DNA from: Akkermansiaceae bacterium
GTDB lineage: Bacteria > Verrucomicrobiota > Verrucomicrobiia > Verrucomicrobiales > Akkermansiaceae
Direction of reading: 5' to 3'
DNA: 64,000 bases
NCBI GenBank assembly: GCA_905181965.1
Contig: CAJIZY010000021.1
Span: 1 to 64,000, forward strand
Part shown: one piece after another, positions 26,330-36,428 of the stretch
Layout: each line of letters begins with the position of its first letter
How positions within the stretch are numbered: the stretch's first letter is position 1
Translations under genes and position numbers: made by a program
The notes under the pieces: generated by a model
Databases searched by the model: none
The model's input: only the letters and a program-made list of their open reading frames with translations
Told to the model about the DNA's origin: nothing

Positions 26330-28285
26330 CTAATTTGATAACTCATTAAGTGGAAAACGAATAAAATACAACTCAGTCACCCCCTCATAAAGGACTCCGA
26401 TCTTCTCATCTCCCACTGGAGCAAGGCTCGAATAACCATTTCCAAGCCTAGCATCGTAAAGCGTGTGCCACTTCTCTGGCCAGGTCATCCCCTCATCTTC
26501 CGAAACCTTAATCGTCGTATTGTATCGTCCCCTCGTTGTGTTCGGATTGGAAAAATACAACCGATCTCCAATTCGGATTAAACTTGCCATGCACACCGGC
26601 TCACGAAGCCCAGCGCGATCAGTCGGGTGAAGCTCCCATGTCTTTCCCAAATTACGCGTCACTCCCACCGTCCTAGCCCCTCCGCGATTGTCACGGCAAT
26701 TAAGCATCAAAGATCCATCTTTGAGCTCCACCACTTGAGCCTCGGTGGTGTTCGATTTAATTCCAGTCCCCATTTGCCAAGTCTTCCCCCGATCCTGACT
26801 AAACATAATCGAAGAATACGGCGTCCTTTTTGGGCCTGCCTGAAACTGGGTAGCAAACACTAGGGTCCCATCCTTCATCGTGATTCCCGCACCTGGCCCC
26901 TGTAAAAGAAAATGCCACTCTGGCTTTTTTAATTCCTTGGTCAGATTAATCAGCTCCGACCAACTCACCCCATCGTCATCGCTATAACACATCATCACTT
27001 GCCCTGTTTCCTCGGGCATTATTCCCTGCCCCGAACCATTCCATGACCGGTTTCCGTGACTCCATGTTGCTATCACCCAAATTCGCCCCGTCATACGATC
27101 TACTAAAATTGCCGGATCACCCACTCCATCATGCCGCCACTTAGGGTCATCTCCCGTGTCCATGATCACCTTCATCTTCTCCCAGCTCTGACCTCCATTT
27201 ACACTTCGGCTCATCCCCACATCAATATCCCCCGGCAAATCACCTCCTCCACGCCATCGCACATCATACACCGCAATCAAACTCCCTTCCTTCGTCTGAA
27301 CCATTCCAGGAATTCGATAAGCCTTTGAGTCATCGTCCCCGTGTAATCGCAGAGCATAACCAATCCGCTGATTCCCTTTGGGCGAAGTGACCTCCGGCTT
27401 CTGAGTCGCGCCGTCACTCCACTCCACCGAAAGGATCTGTGCATCCACTCTTCCATCCAAATCAGCGCTCTCGTTCAGTTCCACCGAAACCCAAAAATAA
27501 TTATCACCCGTAACCAGCTTCGCGCTCCCCTCACAAATTAAATCTCTCCCATCCTTCTTCGCTATACCAAAAACCTCACCAACTCCCGCCTTCGCTTCAC
27601 TACCTGAGACAAGAATCTTCACCGACTTCACCGCATCAATTTCCGTCGTCCCTTCCAAACCAATCCGAAGTTTCACTACCTCCTTCGCATCTGTGCGACC
27701 CTCCGCCACCAAATGTAATCCCACCACTGGGTTCACTTCCTTGCGAATCAACACAGGCACCACCGGTTGGATTGAGGTCACCTTCGTCACCACCATTGGC
27801 TTCACCGGTTCAATCCTGAGCTCATCAATCATAATCCCACTCGCTTCCGGAGTCGTGCTCCGAAATCGTAGAGCCTTTACCTCCGCCCCTAACTGCACCT
27901 CCACCAAAGTTAAAAAACCTCCCACCCGAATCGCCTTATCCCCTCGGTAAATCTCGCTCCAGCGATCTTTCTCCAAAGCTTCAATCCCAAAAAAAAATGG
28001 CTTTCTCGAAGTCCACCGCTCCAGCCAAAAAGACAAAATCATCTTTTCTCCAAGCGACTCCTCAAAAACAAATTCGACCTCACGTTTCTCACCCCCAAGC
28101 AAACGCAACGATTGCTTGCCAGCCTTGGCATGACCCCCATGAATCACCGCGTCCCCTTTTCGCGCAACCAAAATTCCACCCTCAAGCTTAAGCTTTTCAA
28201 ATTCACCCAAGGGTAATTTTTCAAACCCTTCCCCCGCCGCCCGTAAGCAGATCACCACCAAAATAATCCATACCAAAGTTGTCAT
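26330..28285 (-). CDS. Exo-alpha-sialidase (GH33) with N-terminal accessory domains
   Basis: A 651-residue exported protein with a signal peptide to about residue 18. The N-terminal 310 residues form two beta-sandwich-like domains, the second resembling the sialidase N-terminal domain (VNPVVGLHLVAEGRTDAKEV). The catalytic propeller begins YRIPGMVQTKEGSLIAVYDV (about 325). Asp boxes are SVNGGQSW, SDDDGVSW, SQDRGKTW and SEDEGMTW. The Glu in TEAQVVELKDGSLMLNCR (about 520) and the Tyr in GYSSLAPV (about 625) complete the site. It starts 81 bp from a divergent regulator, which probably controls it. Confidence 0.88.
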   Translation of the reverse strand: MTTLVWIILVVICLRAAGEGFEKLPLGEFEKLKLEGGILVARKGDAVIHGGHAKAGKQSLRLLGGEKREVEFVFEESLGEKMILSFWLERWTSRKPFFFGIEALEKDRWSEIYRGDKAIRVGGFLTLVEVQLGAEVKALRFRSTTPEASGIMIDELRIEPVKPMVVTKVTSIQPVVPVLIRKEVNPVVGLHLVAEGRTDAKEVVKLRIGLEGTTEIDAVKSVKILVSGSEAKAGVGEVFGIAKKDGRDLICEGSAKLVTGDNYFWVSVELNESADLDGRVDAQILSVEWSDGATQKPEVTSPKGNQRIGYALRLHGDDDSKAYRIPGMVQTKEGSLIAVYDVRWRGGGDLPGDIDVGMSRSVNGGQSWEKMKVIMDTGDDPKWRHDGVGDPAILVDRMTGRIWVIATWSHGNRSWNGSGQGIMPEETGQVMMCYSDDDGVSWSELINLTKELKKPEWHFLLQGPGAGITMKDGTLVFATQFQAGPKRTPYSSIMFSQDRGKTWQMGTGIKSNTTEAQVVELKDGSLMLNCRDNRGGARTVGVTRNLGKTWELHPTDRAGLREPVCMASLIRIGDRLYFSNPNTTRGRYNTTIKVSEDEGMTWPEKWHTLYDARLGNGYSSLAPVGDEKIGVLYEGVTELYFIRFPLNELSN

Positions 28286-28366
28286 AACCGAATGCTGTCA
28301 CAGAGAAGCCCTGAAACCCCGAATATTAACTGGTATTAAAAAAAGACCACCTTAACCTCTTCTGAT

Positions 28367-29455
28367 ATGTCACGTCTTCCTATGCGCCACGGCCTCCCCT
28401 CGCAAGCCGCCGGTATCATCCAAGAAATGATTACTACCGGAGAGCTCCGAAATTTTATCCCAGGTGAACGCACTCTTGCCGAAAAACTCCAAATCGGGCG
28501 CGACACCCTTCGAGCTTCTCTTCAAATTCTAGAACAGAAAAAGGTCATCTCCGAACCCCAACACGGCAGAAGACGGTCCATCCTCAACCAATCCCCCTCG
28601 CCCACCCGCACCTCCTCCAAGCGGGTCGGATTCCTCTCCCCCAAAAAGCTACTCCAACTTCCACCGCAGCTTCTCGCAGAATTCGACACCCTTCGCGAAC
28701 TCCTTCAAAAGCAATTTTACGAACTCGAACTCGTCTCACCCGGAATTTTTCACCTCCAACATCCCTTCGCTAAATTAGAAAGTCTGATCAAGGACCACGA
28801 AGCCGACGTCTGGATCCTCTACCAATGCAATCGCAAGATACAGGAATGGTTTTACCAAAAAAAAATCCCCACCCTCGTCCGGGGATTTAGCCATGACTCC
28901 GTCGATCTCCCCTGCATCGACGATGACTGGCGCTCCGCTGCCTTTCACGCTGGCCACCATCTAAAGCGCATGGGCCATCACCGCATCGGACTCCTCATGC
29001 CCGATACCGAACTCGCCGGACTCCGCGCCACCGAAGCCGGACTTCAAGAGGCGGCCATCAAGAATCCCAAATCACTTTCCATTCACAAAATGACCGAAAA
29101 AGGCGACTCGAAAAGCGTGACCCGCGCCCTCGAAATCGCCCTCGGCCTCGATCAACCGCCAACTGCACTCATCGCCACCCGCTCACGCCACCTTCTCACC
29201 CTCATCTCCTGGCTTGCCGCTCACAAGCTCAGCATCCCCCGTGACCTTTCAGTCATCACTCTGACCTTTGAGCCTTGGTTCGACCACCTCTACCCATCTG
29301 TCAGCCATTACCGCTCCAATCCCATCATGATCGCACGTTCAGTCACCCGAAAGGTCCTCCAACTAGCCGAAGGAAAATCCTCGACAGCCCAAAAAAAACT
29401 TCTCTCTCCTGAATTTTTGGATGGCGACTCGGTTAAAAAATTGACTCGCTCCTGA
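28367..29455 (+). CDS. GntR-LacI hybrid transcriptional regulator
   Basis: A 362-residue protein. A winged-helix GntR domain (residues 9-72) contains IPGERTLAEKLQIGRDTLRA and LEQKKVISEPQHGRRRSI. A LacI/periplasmic-binding sensor follows (about residues 85-355) with HHLKRMGHHRIGLLMPDTEL, PPTALIATRSR and the end RDLSVITLTFEPWFDHLYPS. Such hybrids sense sugars. It is divergent from the sialidase gene, which suggests control of host or marine glycan use. Fpg follows after 1 bp. Confidence 0.85.
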   Translation: MSRLPMRHGLPSQAAGIIQEMITTGELRNFIPGERTLAEKLQIGRDTLRASLQILEQKKVISEPQHGRRRSILNQSPSPTRTSSKRVGFLSPKKLLQLPPQLLAEFDTLRELLQKQFYELELVSPGIFHLQHPFAKLESLIKDHEADVWILYQCNRKIQEWFYQKKIPTLVRGFSHDSVDLPCIDDDWRSAAFHAGHHLKRMGHHRIGLLMPDTELAGLRATEAGLQEAAIKNPKSLSIHKMTEKGDSKSVTRALEIALGLDQPPTALIATRSRHLLTLISWLAAHKLSIPRDLSVITLTFEPWFDHLYPSVSHYRSNPIMIARSVTRKVLQLAEGKSSTAQKKLLSPEFLDGDSVKKLTRS

Positions 29456-29456
29456 C

Positions 29457-30275
29457 ATGCCCGAACTCGCCGAAGTCGAACTTGCCCGCCGCCAATGGGC
29501 TGCCTTTCATGGAGAAAAAATCATCTCCATCGACACCCAGCCCAAAGCACGCATCTACCGAGATTGCCCCTCGCCCGCTCTGCGCATCCTCAAAGGCAAA
29601 CCCCTCCTCTCCTCCCGCGCCCACGGTAAGCGTATGCTCTTCACCTTCGCGCCCAAACTTCATCTCGAAGTCCACCTCGGCATGTCAGGAAAACTCGCCA
29701 CCGAGCCGCTGGGCTACCAAGAGCAAAAGCACGACCATCTTATTCTCCACACCACCAAAGCCGCTCTTATTTTTAACGACTACCGCATGTTCGGCCGTGT
29801 CATGCTCCACGACTGTGCAGCCCCTTGGTCCGATTTCCCACCCCAACCACAAGATTCAAAATTCTCGCTCGTCCATGTCCGCAAACTCATTAAACGCCAT
29901 CCAAAAAAACCTCTTAAGGCACTGCTCCTCGATCAAAACGCCTGCCCTGGAATCGGCAATTGGATGGCAGATGAGATTTGTTGGCGATTAGGAATGCATC
30001 CAGGCATCGTAACCGGGACGCTCGAAGCTGCAACGCTTCGCAAAGAGATCCGCTTTGTAACCTTCGGAGCCCTCAAACATATTGCCGAAAAAAACACCAC
30101 CGCCTCATCCGATGGTTTCGCCCCCGGCAGCTACGTTGCTAACGTGCCCCCGAAGAACTGGCTTTTCCAGCATCGCTGGAAAAAGGGCGGCACATGTCCC
30201 AAGTGCAAAACTGCGCTGGCCCGCGATACAATCGCCTCCCGGACTACCGCTTGGTGTCCCAATTGCCAGTGTTAG
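29457..30275 (+). CDS. Formamidopyrimidine/endonuclease VIII-type DNA glycosylase
   Basis: A 272-residue enzyme with the obligatory N-terminus: Met, then PELAEVE, whose Pro is the catalytic nucleophile and whose Glu is essential. Lys in HGKRMLF (about residue 60), the H2TH region with LLDQNACPGIGNWMADEIC (about 160-178) and the C-terminal zinc finger (CPKCKTALARDT, then CPNC) are all present. It removes oxidised bases from DNA. It is translated directly after the regulator. Whether it is Fpg (mutM) or Nei cannot be settled here. Confidence 0.9.
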   Translation: MPELAEVELARRQWAAFHGEKIISIDTQPKARIYRDCPSPALRILKGKPLLSSRAHGKRMLFTFAPKLHLEVHLGMSGKLATEPLGYQEQKHDHLILHTTKAALIFNDYRMFGRVMLHDCAAPWSDFPPQPQDSKFSLVHVRKLIKRHPKKPLKALLLDQNACPGIGNWMADEICWRLGMHPGIVTGTLEAATLRKEIRFVTFGALKHIAEKNTTASSDGFAPGSYVANVPPKNWLFQHRWKKGGTCPKCKTALARDTIASRTTAWCPNCQC

Positions 30276-30327
30276 TCGCATTAAAATACCTCATTGATTC
30301 CAAATTAAAAAACAACATTCTAAAGAT

Positions 30328-30906
30328 ATGGCTGCACAAAAAAAAGGCTACGGCTTTCTCATCACCGCTCTCGTTATTCTGCTCTTGGGCGGAGGCCTTA
30401 CGATCTTTCTTGGGATAAGCGCGTTCAACTCTGGAAAAGAATTTACCGAAAACTTCGAAGGGGGTGAATCCTTCATCACTCCAGAGACATTCAGCTATAC
30501 TTCCGAGGAAAATAAGGAGGTTACAATCTGGATTCTGGGCGATGAAGATATCGACCTCAACGAAATCGAGATCGAATTTACCGACCTTTCGACGGGTATT
30601 ACAAATAAGGCTTCCAAGCCTAACGGCACAAACCATGTAAACAGCCAATATCATCTCGCCGACTTTCGCGTGGAGAAAGGCCGAACCTATCAGGTCACTG
30701 CGAAGGGTGCTACCAATGGCAGCACCATTTTGATCTCCCATGTCTCGTCTGACGCAATCCTACCCACTCTTGGCAAAGTATTCGGAGCATTCGGGGTTGC
30801 CGGCGTCACCTTTATCCTCACTCTCATCTTTGGTATCATCGGCCTAGTCAAATACCTCGATTCCAAAAAAACAAAACCTCATCAATCTCCTCCTCCTCTC
30901 TCCTAG
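30328..30906 (+). CDS. Hypothetical two-helix membrane protein
   Basis: A 192-residue protein with membrane helices at about residues 7-30 and 153-178, enclosing an acidic beta-rich extracytoplasmic domain (EENKEVTIWILGDEDIDLNE and onward). I do not recognise the family. No neighbour suggests a function. The following 250 bp before argF hold no gene; they contain a nested inverted repeat, CCACAAT (30938) with ATTGTGG (30970), of unknown role. Confidence 0.6.
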   Translation: MAAQKKGYGFLITALVILLLGGGLTIFLGISAFNSGKEFTENFEGGESFITPETFSYTSEENKEVTIWILGDEDIDLNEIEIEFTDLSTGITNKASKPNGTNHVNSQYHLADFRVEKGRTYQVTAKGATNGSTILISHVSSDAILPTLGKVFGAFGVAGVTFILTLIFGIIGLVKYLDSKKTKPHQSPPPLS

Positions 30907-31156
30907 GAAATTCGATCACTCCTAGCAAAACGAGGGACCACAATTACCAAACCCCTGGTTCTCTGCGTTATTGTGGCCTACGCCCACCACTTTCTGAACA
31001 CCATTAAACATTAAGACAGCTACTGAGATAGCAAGGGAGACGATCTGAGTCACTGCCTCCACATAGCTTACAAATCAATCATCTCAAAAAGTCATTAGGC
31101 AAAACTTGAACTTTCTCCGGATATAGCTCATTCATTGCGTTTCCCGCTGTTTAAAC

Positions 31157-32050
31157 ATGAAATTTCTCTCAATCGAAGAATCCAATTCCCAGGAACTTGA
31201 GTCTCTTCTCAATCTCGCTGCCGAAATGAAGTCGACTCGTGCCACAACTTCCAATCAGCCACTTGCGGGACAAACATGGGCCATTATTTTCACCAAGGCC
31301 TCGACCCGAACACGCGTCTCTTTCGAGGTCGGGATTCGCGAACTCGGTGGCAATGTCATGTTCCTTTCCGGCAACGACATCCAGCTTGGACGCGGCGAAC
31401 CCATCAAGGACACCGCCCGTGTCCTTGGCCGTATGGTCCACGGAGCTGTGATCCGGACCTTTGATCAAGAGGACGTCGAAGATTTCTCCTCCTACTCAGG
31501 AATTCCCACGATTAATGCCCTCACAGACAAGGAACATCCCTGCCAAATTCTCGCCGACCTTCTAACGATTCAAGAAAAGCTTGGCACCTGGGAAGGCAAG
31601 AAAGTGGTCTTTATTGGAGATGGTAATAATAATATGTCGCGTTCTTGGATGTGGGCCGCCAAATATCTTGGCTTCGAATTCGTCGTCGCGGCACCAAAGT
31701 CCTGCCTTCCTCCGCAAGATTTCATCGATCATCTCGATGCTCCCAATGTCGCTCTGATCACTGACCCAGCGGCGGCAGCCAAAAATGCTGACGTCATCAA
31801 CACAGACGTTTGGCTTTCAATGGGGCAGGAGGGCCAAGATGAAAAAGAAGCACTTTTTGGCGACTACCAAGTTAACGACGATCTTCTTTCCCACTGTTCT
31901 CCTAACCACATTGTTCTTCATTGCCTACCGGCCTACCGAGGCAAGGAAATCAGCGAAGAGACTTTGGAAGCGCATGCTAACACCATTTTTCAACAGGCAG
32001 AAAACCGCCTCCACGTCCAGAAAGCGGTCCTCGCAACTCTCGTCGAATGA
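31157..32050 (+). CDS. argF: Ornithine carbamoyltransferase
   Basis: A 297-residue enzyme. The carbamoyl-phosphate motif is STRTRVSFE (about residue 48), then EHPCQILADLLTI (about 126) and the ornithine-binding/catalytic HCLPAYRGKEIS (about 255). It converts ornithine and carbamoyl phosphate to citrulline in arginine synthesis. Length and motifs are normal. The stop overlaps the start of the GtrA gene (ATGA). argD, another arginine gene, lies far away near 60 kb. Confidence 0.93.
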   Translation: MKFLSIEESNSQELESLLNLAAEMKSTRATTSNQPLAGQTWAIIFTKASTRTRVSFEVGIRELGGNVMFLSGNDIQLGRGEPIKDTARVLGRMVHGAVIRTFDQEDVEDFSSYSGIPTINALTDKEHPCQILADLLTIQEKLGTWEGKKVVFIGDGNNNMSRSWMWAAKYLGFEFVVAAPKSCLPPQDFIDHLDAPNVALITDPAAAAKNADVINTDVWLSMGQEGQDEKEALFGDYQVNDDLLSHCSPNHIVLHCLPAYRGKEISEETLEAHANTIFQQAENRLHVQKAVLATLVE

Positions 32051-32544
32051 TCACACGGGAAGTCGGTAAAGCCTGGCAATTTTTTCGGGAGCAAGGGTTC
32101 AAGAAAACCCTTCTTACAAGCGAGGCCCCCTTCCTAATTCAATTTGGGAAATATAGCGCCTGTGGTGTCATCTCGGTTATAGCTCTCGCTCTTGTGATCT
32201 ACCTCGGTGAACTTCTGTTTCCTCAATCTTTTTCAGACAACCTTTCAAATAAAACCCTCGCATGGAATACCGCAATTTTACATTTCATTGCGTTTATTCC
32301 GTCAAATCTAGTGGCTTATGGGCTCAATCGATGGCTCGTCTTCACTCCCGGGCGACACTCTAGAAAGAAAGAATTGACCCTATTCACAATTATCTCGCTT
32401 CTAAGCTTTTCGATCGGAGAATTTTTTCCATTCTGGCTGATTAACAACTTAGACCTCCCTCGACCTGTCGTTCACTTTTCCTTTATTCTGTCTTCGGCGA
32501 TGGTCAATTTCGTCTGCCGTAAATTCCTCGTCTTCGAAAAGTAG
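32047..32544 (+). CDS. GtrA-family membrane protein
   Basis: A 165-residue protein with four membrane helices (about residues 33-55, 75-98, 108-130 and 137-158) and the family ending VNFVCRKFLVFEK. The second-helix motif LVAYGLNRWLVFTPG is typical of GtrA. GtrA-like flippases move lipid-linked sugars across the membrane. A polysaccharide cluster with a GtrB-like glycosyltransferase lies just downstream on the other strand, so the two may cooperate. Confidence 0.82.
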   Translation: MITREVGKAWQFFREQGFKKTLLTSEAPFLIQFGKYSACGVISVIALALVIYLGELLFPQSFSDNLSNKTLAWNTAILHFIAFIPSNLVAYGLNRWLVFTPGRHSRKKELTLFTIISLLSFSIGEFFPFWLINNLDLPRPVVHFSFILSSAMVNFVCRKFLVFEK

Positions 32545-32601
32545 CCCGAGCGGCTCGCAACTGCCTCTTTTCCTCTCACCAGAAGGCACTGGAAGATTAT
32601 T

Positions 32602-33925
32602 CTACTCTTCTTTCTTTTCGCGGAGAAAACTTGGTTTCTCATCGAGATACTTTTCCATCACCATTTCAGTGAAGGGATCGAATGGTTCATAACCATCTTC
32701 AAAATTACGATTTAAGATCACCGTCTTGACCTGACCTTCAGCCCAAACATAGCTAAGAAGCGGATTGGTCCACCCCCAATGGTCGATGTCTCCATGATCA
32801 GCCGGATCAACAAACCCTTTTTCCTCTTTCAGAATCCCCTGAAATTCTCCTTTAAAAGTTACCCAGCTCTGGAGATGGCGGACATACAAAAAGGATAGCC
32901 CAACAACAATCAAGGAAACCGAAACGGCCAAATCTTTAGTCATTTTTCCGCTTTCAACAGTTGAATAAAAAAGTGATTAACATTAACAAAGGCAAAGCTG
33001 TTAAAGTGAGCGTCCTCGTTGAGAAGGAGATCCCACCCATGATCCCGGGCGAAAGCAGGGAAATACCTCCAATGACTAGTGGGACAATCCAAGCCGCCAA
33101 TCTAAGACGAGATGATGAAAACATAATGCCGACCATATTCAAGGTGACATAAGAAAGCCCTATCCAAGGATAGGGATGCGCTAGAGAAGCTACAATCGCC
33201 CCTAGAAAATGCCCACGGTTCTCAAGATCCCGTGGAAAAAGAATCCACGTTACGGCGATCACCACCGAAGCCAAAGCCAAGCCCGCTAACACCCCGCTCC
33301 CCCATCTCTCGCGGGGATTCTTTTCAAGCCAAGACCGAAAAGCAAAAATGAAAGTGAAGATCACACCTGAAACCAAAGCAGTTTCATAGAGCTTTAGATG
33401 GGCCACCAGAAGCAAAGCGGTCAAAATCTGCTCCAAAAACGTGAGCCGGCGGCGCATGATTCCAAAATAAAAGATAGGCCAGACCAGCACGAGAAGGGTG
33501 AGATGCTCACCATAAATGAGACACCATGACGAGAGGTTAAGGCTAACCATGGAGATCAGAAAAAAGAAAATAAGAGCTGGTCGCTCGCGAGTGGCATACA
33601 GCGAAATGGCAAAAGAAAGAATCCAAGGGAACCAAACCCCCAAACCAAAAAATATCTCCAAAGCTTTTAAATCAGTAACTCCAGAACGAACAGCCAGCAC
33701 GAGAGGCCACTGAGTAAGATATTCAGCATGGGCGCGAGAAGGAGAAACGTGAGTGAAAGTGGCATTATCGAGAATGATGGCGAAGTAAAATGGACCATCG
33801 CTTGCGAAGTAAGTGTCTGCGGAAAACCCAATCCAAAGCGCTGCTGAGATCACAGTAAACAACGCAATCGATAGCCCTCGGATTCTCCAAGGAGATAATA
33901 AGACCGCTCCAGAAATCACATTCAT
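32602..33925 (-). pseudogene. Polytopic membrane protein split by a T-tract frameshift
   Basis: Two minus-strand frames join into one protein of about 441 residues. The first (33925 to 32954) gives about nine membrane helices and stops after LLMLITFLFNC. The second (32943 to 32602) starts with another helix and ends in a soluble tail with GWTNPLLSYVWAEGQ. Removing one T from the T6 run at 32967-32972 fuses them as LMLITFYSTVESGKMTKDLA. It may be a glycosyltransferase-C-like or polymer-export protein. The preceding GT2 gene overlaps it by one base, so it belongs to the same cluster. As written it is two genes. Confidence 0.6.
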
Positions 33926-34896
33926 TATGAAGATTTCTCAAGCCCCACTTTTTCTGCCACCAAAAACTCAGGTCGTCCCTTCACCTCGGTGTAAATCCGG
34001 TTAAGATACTCCCCAATCACCCCCAAAAAAAGCAACTGCACTCCTCCTAAAAATAAAATGATTACGATCGTCGCGGCAAAGCCGGGCACAATGGGCAGAC
34101 CCATTTCTCGGAAAGGGTCAGGATACAGCTTTTGAACCACGAAGAACATGGCTCCCAAGGCTGAAAAAATTGATACCATCAGACCTACGAAAGACGCCAA
34201 ACGTAACGGAACGCCGCTGAAAGAAAAAAGGCCGTCACTCGCTAAACCAAACAACTTTTTAAAAGTGTATTTGGGCTCTCCCGCAAAACGCGCACTACGT
34301 TCGTATTCCAGCCCCACTTGCCGAAACCCCGACCAAGCCCGCAAACCACGAAGAAAGCGGTTTTTCTCAGGAAAAGCCACTAGAGTATCAACCACCTTGC
34401 GGTCCAATAGGCTAAAGTCACCAGAGTCGAGAGGGAAATCCTCAATATCAGTCATCGATTTCATCAAACGATAAAAACAAAAGTAAGCAACCCGCTTGAA
34501 GATTCCTTCCTTTCGTTTTTTGCGCACCGCATAAACCACTTCAAAACCCTCACGCCACTTTTCGATCAAATCCGAAATTAATTCAGGAGGATCTTGGAGA
34601 TCAGCATCAATGATCGCCACGACCTCACCAGTAACAGATTCCAAGCCGGCTGAAACAGCAGCTTGATGACCAAAATTCCTACTTAAAATCACTAGTTTCC
34701 ACCGTGAGTTCTTTTCGTTCTGCTCGCGGATTAGCTTAACCGTGCGATCATTCGAGCCATCGTCTATACAAACGATTTCGTAGTTTTCAGGCCAGCTCCC
34801 CGAAACTTTTTCGATACGCTCAAAGAGAGCCGGTAACGAATCTTCTTCGTTATAACACGGGACGATCACACTCAGTGAATTGGGACACTCTTTCAT
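33925..34896 (-). CDS. GT2 glycosyltransferase, GtrB/DPM1-like
   Basis: About 323 residues from ATG 34896. LSVIVPCYNEEDSLPALFER starts the GT-A fold, then VCIDDGSNDRT (about residue 45) and AIIDADLQDPPE (about 97), the nucleotide- and metal-binding site. Two C-terminal membrane helices (about 230-255 and 265-295) match polyprenyl-phosphate glucosyl- or mannosyltransferases. It would load a sugar onto undecaprenyl phosphate for a membrane-located acceptor. A longer start at 34995 would overlap the upstream gene and is less likely. Confidence 0.88.
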   Translation of the reverse strand: MKECPNSLSVIVPCYNEEDSLPALFERIEKVSGSWPENYEIVCIDDGSNDRTVKLIREQNEKNSRWKLVILSRNFGHQAAVSAGLESVTGEVVAIIDADLQDPPELISDLIEKWREGFEVVYAVRKKRKEGIFKRVAYFCFYRLMKSMTDIEDFPLDSGDFSLLDRKVVDTLVAFPEKNRFLRGLRAWSGFRQVGLEYERSARFAGEPKYTFKKLFGLASDGLFSFSGVPLRLASFVGLMVSIFSALGAMFFVVQKLYPDPFREMGLPIVPGFAATIVIILFLGGVQLLFLGVIGEYLNRIYTEVKGRPEFLVAEKVGLEKSS

Positions 34897-34942
34897 AAAC
34901 TGGACGTGATCTTTAACACCCGAAAACCTACCAAGCAATCTC

Positions 34943-36403
34943 TCACGGCCCTTCGGTAGCGAGATTAAATTTAGAGAACAACCTCTCTGGGGCATCAGGG
35001 AACTTTTCGCCTAACAAATCCAACCATTCCGAAGGCTTTTCCTGGGTCAGAACACTGCCATCCGGCCCAATGATGTCATCGAGATGAATCTCTTCTGGTG
35101 GACCGTAGGAAAAAGGATTTTCCCATACAAAGGTCGCCACCCACCCATCACGATACCAAGCCATACAAACTCCACTCACCCCGGTATTACAGGCGAAGGA
35201 CATCTGTGTTCTTTCCGCGCCAGAAGCCTTTAGAAGTGAGCAGCCTAGCATACCCGGAACTTTAGGAAGCTCAAGTAAATCGCGTAAGCTCGGCAAAAGA
35301 TCCAAATGAGACGCAGAAGCTTGAGGAGGAGCTTCCACTCCCTTTGGCCACTTGATCAGGATTGGCACCTGAGTCTGGGCTGGCAGGAGTGATGAACTAT
35401 GAAACCAGCTCCCATTTTCATAGAACTCCTCTCCGTGATCACCTGTCACTATGATAACGCTATTATCATAACGACCCTGATTTTTTAGCTCCTCAACGAA
35501 TTCCTTCACTTGAAAATCAACCCAAGCCACTGAGTTGTGATAGCGTCTCTTTATTGAGGCAATATCCTCGTCGCTTGGAAAACCTGGAACACCCGCTTCA
35601 TCGTGAAAATCAGAATAAGGCGGCTCAAAATCTTCATGCCATCGGTATCCGTAGTGGGTAGAATCGAGAGCAATAAAGTGAAAGTTTCCACCGGAAGGAG
35701 CCACCTTCAAAGCTTCCATCGCTGAAGTAAACGCTGCCTTTTCCCGTTGTGGAATCTGATCATAGTAATCTTGCCAATGGATATCTCCCGCAAGCGATTG
35801 CTCGTAAACTTCAAATAACCCCTGATTTGTTCCAAAGCTCGTGCTCCCCATATTTCGATATGAGAGGTCACAAACCGTTCGAATTTCCATCCGGTATTTC
35901 GCTTGTTGAAGGTCGAGGAACCAGAAAGGCGTCTCCAGTTTGCTTTCGCTTACCGACTTGGCCTTATCTCCCGCCCAAAATACCGGAAGCGCTCCATGAA
36001 AAAGACCATACCACGACAAGGCCGTTGAATTCGAAGAAGCCCAAGTCTTCCCAATTTTTTGGCATTCGTTGTCGCGGAAATCTGAGAGGAATGGAGCATG
36101 TTCCGGCGCAATCGCATCCTGCCGGGTGCTCTCCACCATGATAATGAAAATGTCGGGAGAGTTTACCTTCCCATCGCCCCCCACGGCAAGCTCTCCTGCC
36201 TCGAACATCGCTTTGGGGTGAAATTTAACATTAAACCGAGCCACGCCCAGCGGCGGCTCAAAACCCGCGATGACATGGACATCGTAGACGTTATGCCCCC
36301 ATCTCTGGGCATTTCGCGATTTCCAACTCGTCCCAACTGCCTTCTCAGCCCAGACGCCCCCCCAGAGTCCGCTAAGAAAAACCAAAAGAAACCAGCGCGC
36401 CAT
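34943..36403 (-). CDS. Exported sulfatase/LTA synthase-like phosphotransferase
   Basis: About 486 residues from ATG 36403, which gives a signal peptide (MARWFLLVFLSGLWGGVWA); the longer frame to 36547 overlaps the upstream gene. The alkaline-phosphatase-superfamily core shows DIFIIMVESTRQDAI (about residue 80), whose Thr is placed like the LtaS nucleophile, and ITGDHGEEFYENGSWFHSSS (about 330). No FGly-type CxPxR is present, so a phospho- or phosphoglycerol transferase/hydrolase is likelier than a sulfatase. It sits between a membrane protein and a GtrB-like gene, which suggests decoration of a surface polymer. Confidence 0.72.
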   Translation of the reverse strand: MARWFLLVFLSGLWGGVWAEKAVGTSWKSRNAQRWGHNVYDVHVIAGFEPPLGVARFNVKFHPKAMFEAGELAVGGDGKVNSPDIFIIMVESTRQDAIAPEHAPFLSDFRDNECQKIGKTWASSNSTALSWYGLFHGALPVFWAGDKAKSVSESKLETPFWFLDLQQAKYRMEIRTVCDLSYRNMGSTSFGTNQGLFEVYEQSLAGDIHWQDYYDQIPQREKAAFTSAMEALKVAPSGGNFHFIALDSTHYGYRWHEDFEPPYSDFHDEAGVPGFPSDEDIASIKRRYHNSVAWVDFQVKEFVEELKNQGRYDNSVIIVTGDHGEEFYENGSWFHSSSLLPAQTQVPILIKWPKGVEAPPQASASHLDLLPSLRDLLELPKVPGMLGCSLLKASGAERTQMSFACNTGVSGVCMAWYRDGWVATFVWENPFSYGPPEEIHLDDIIGPDGSVLTQEKPSEWLDLLGEKFPDAPERLFSKFNLATEGP

Positions 36404-36428
36404 TATCTGAGATACAAAAATATCAGCC

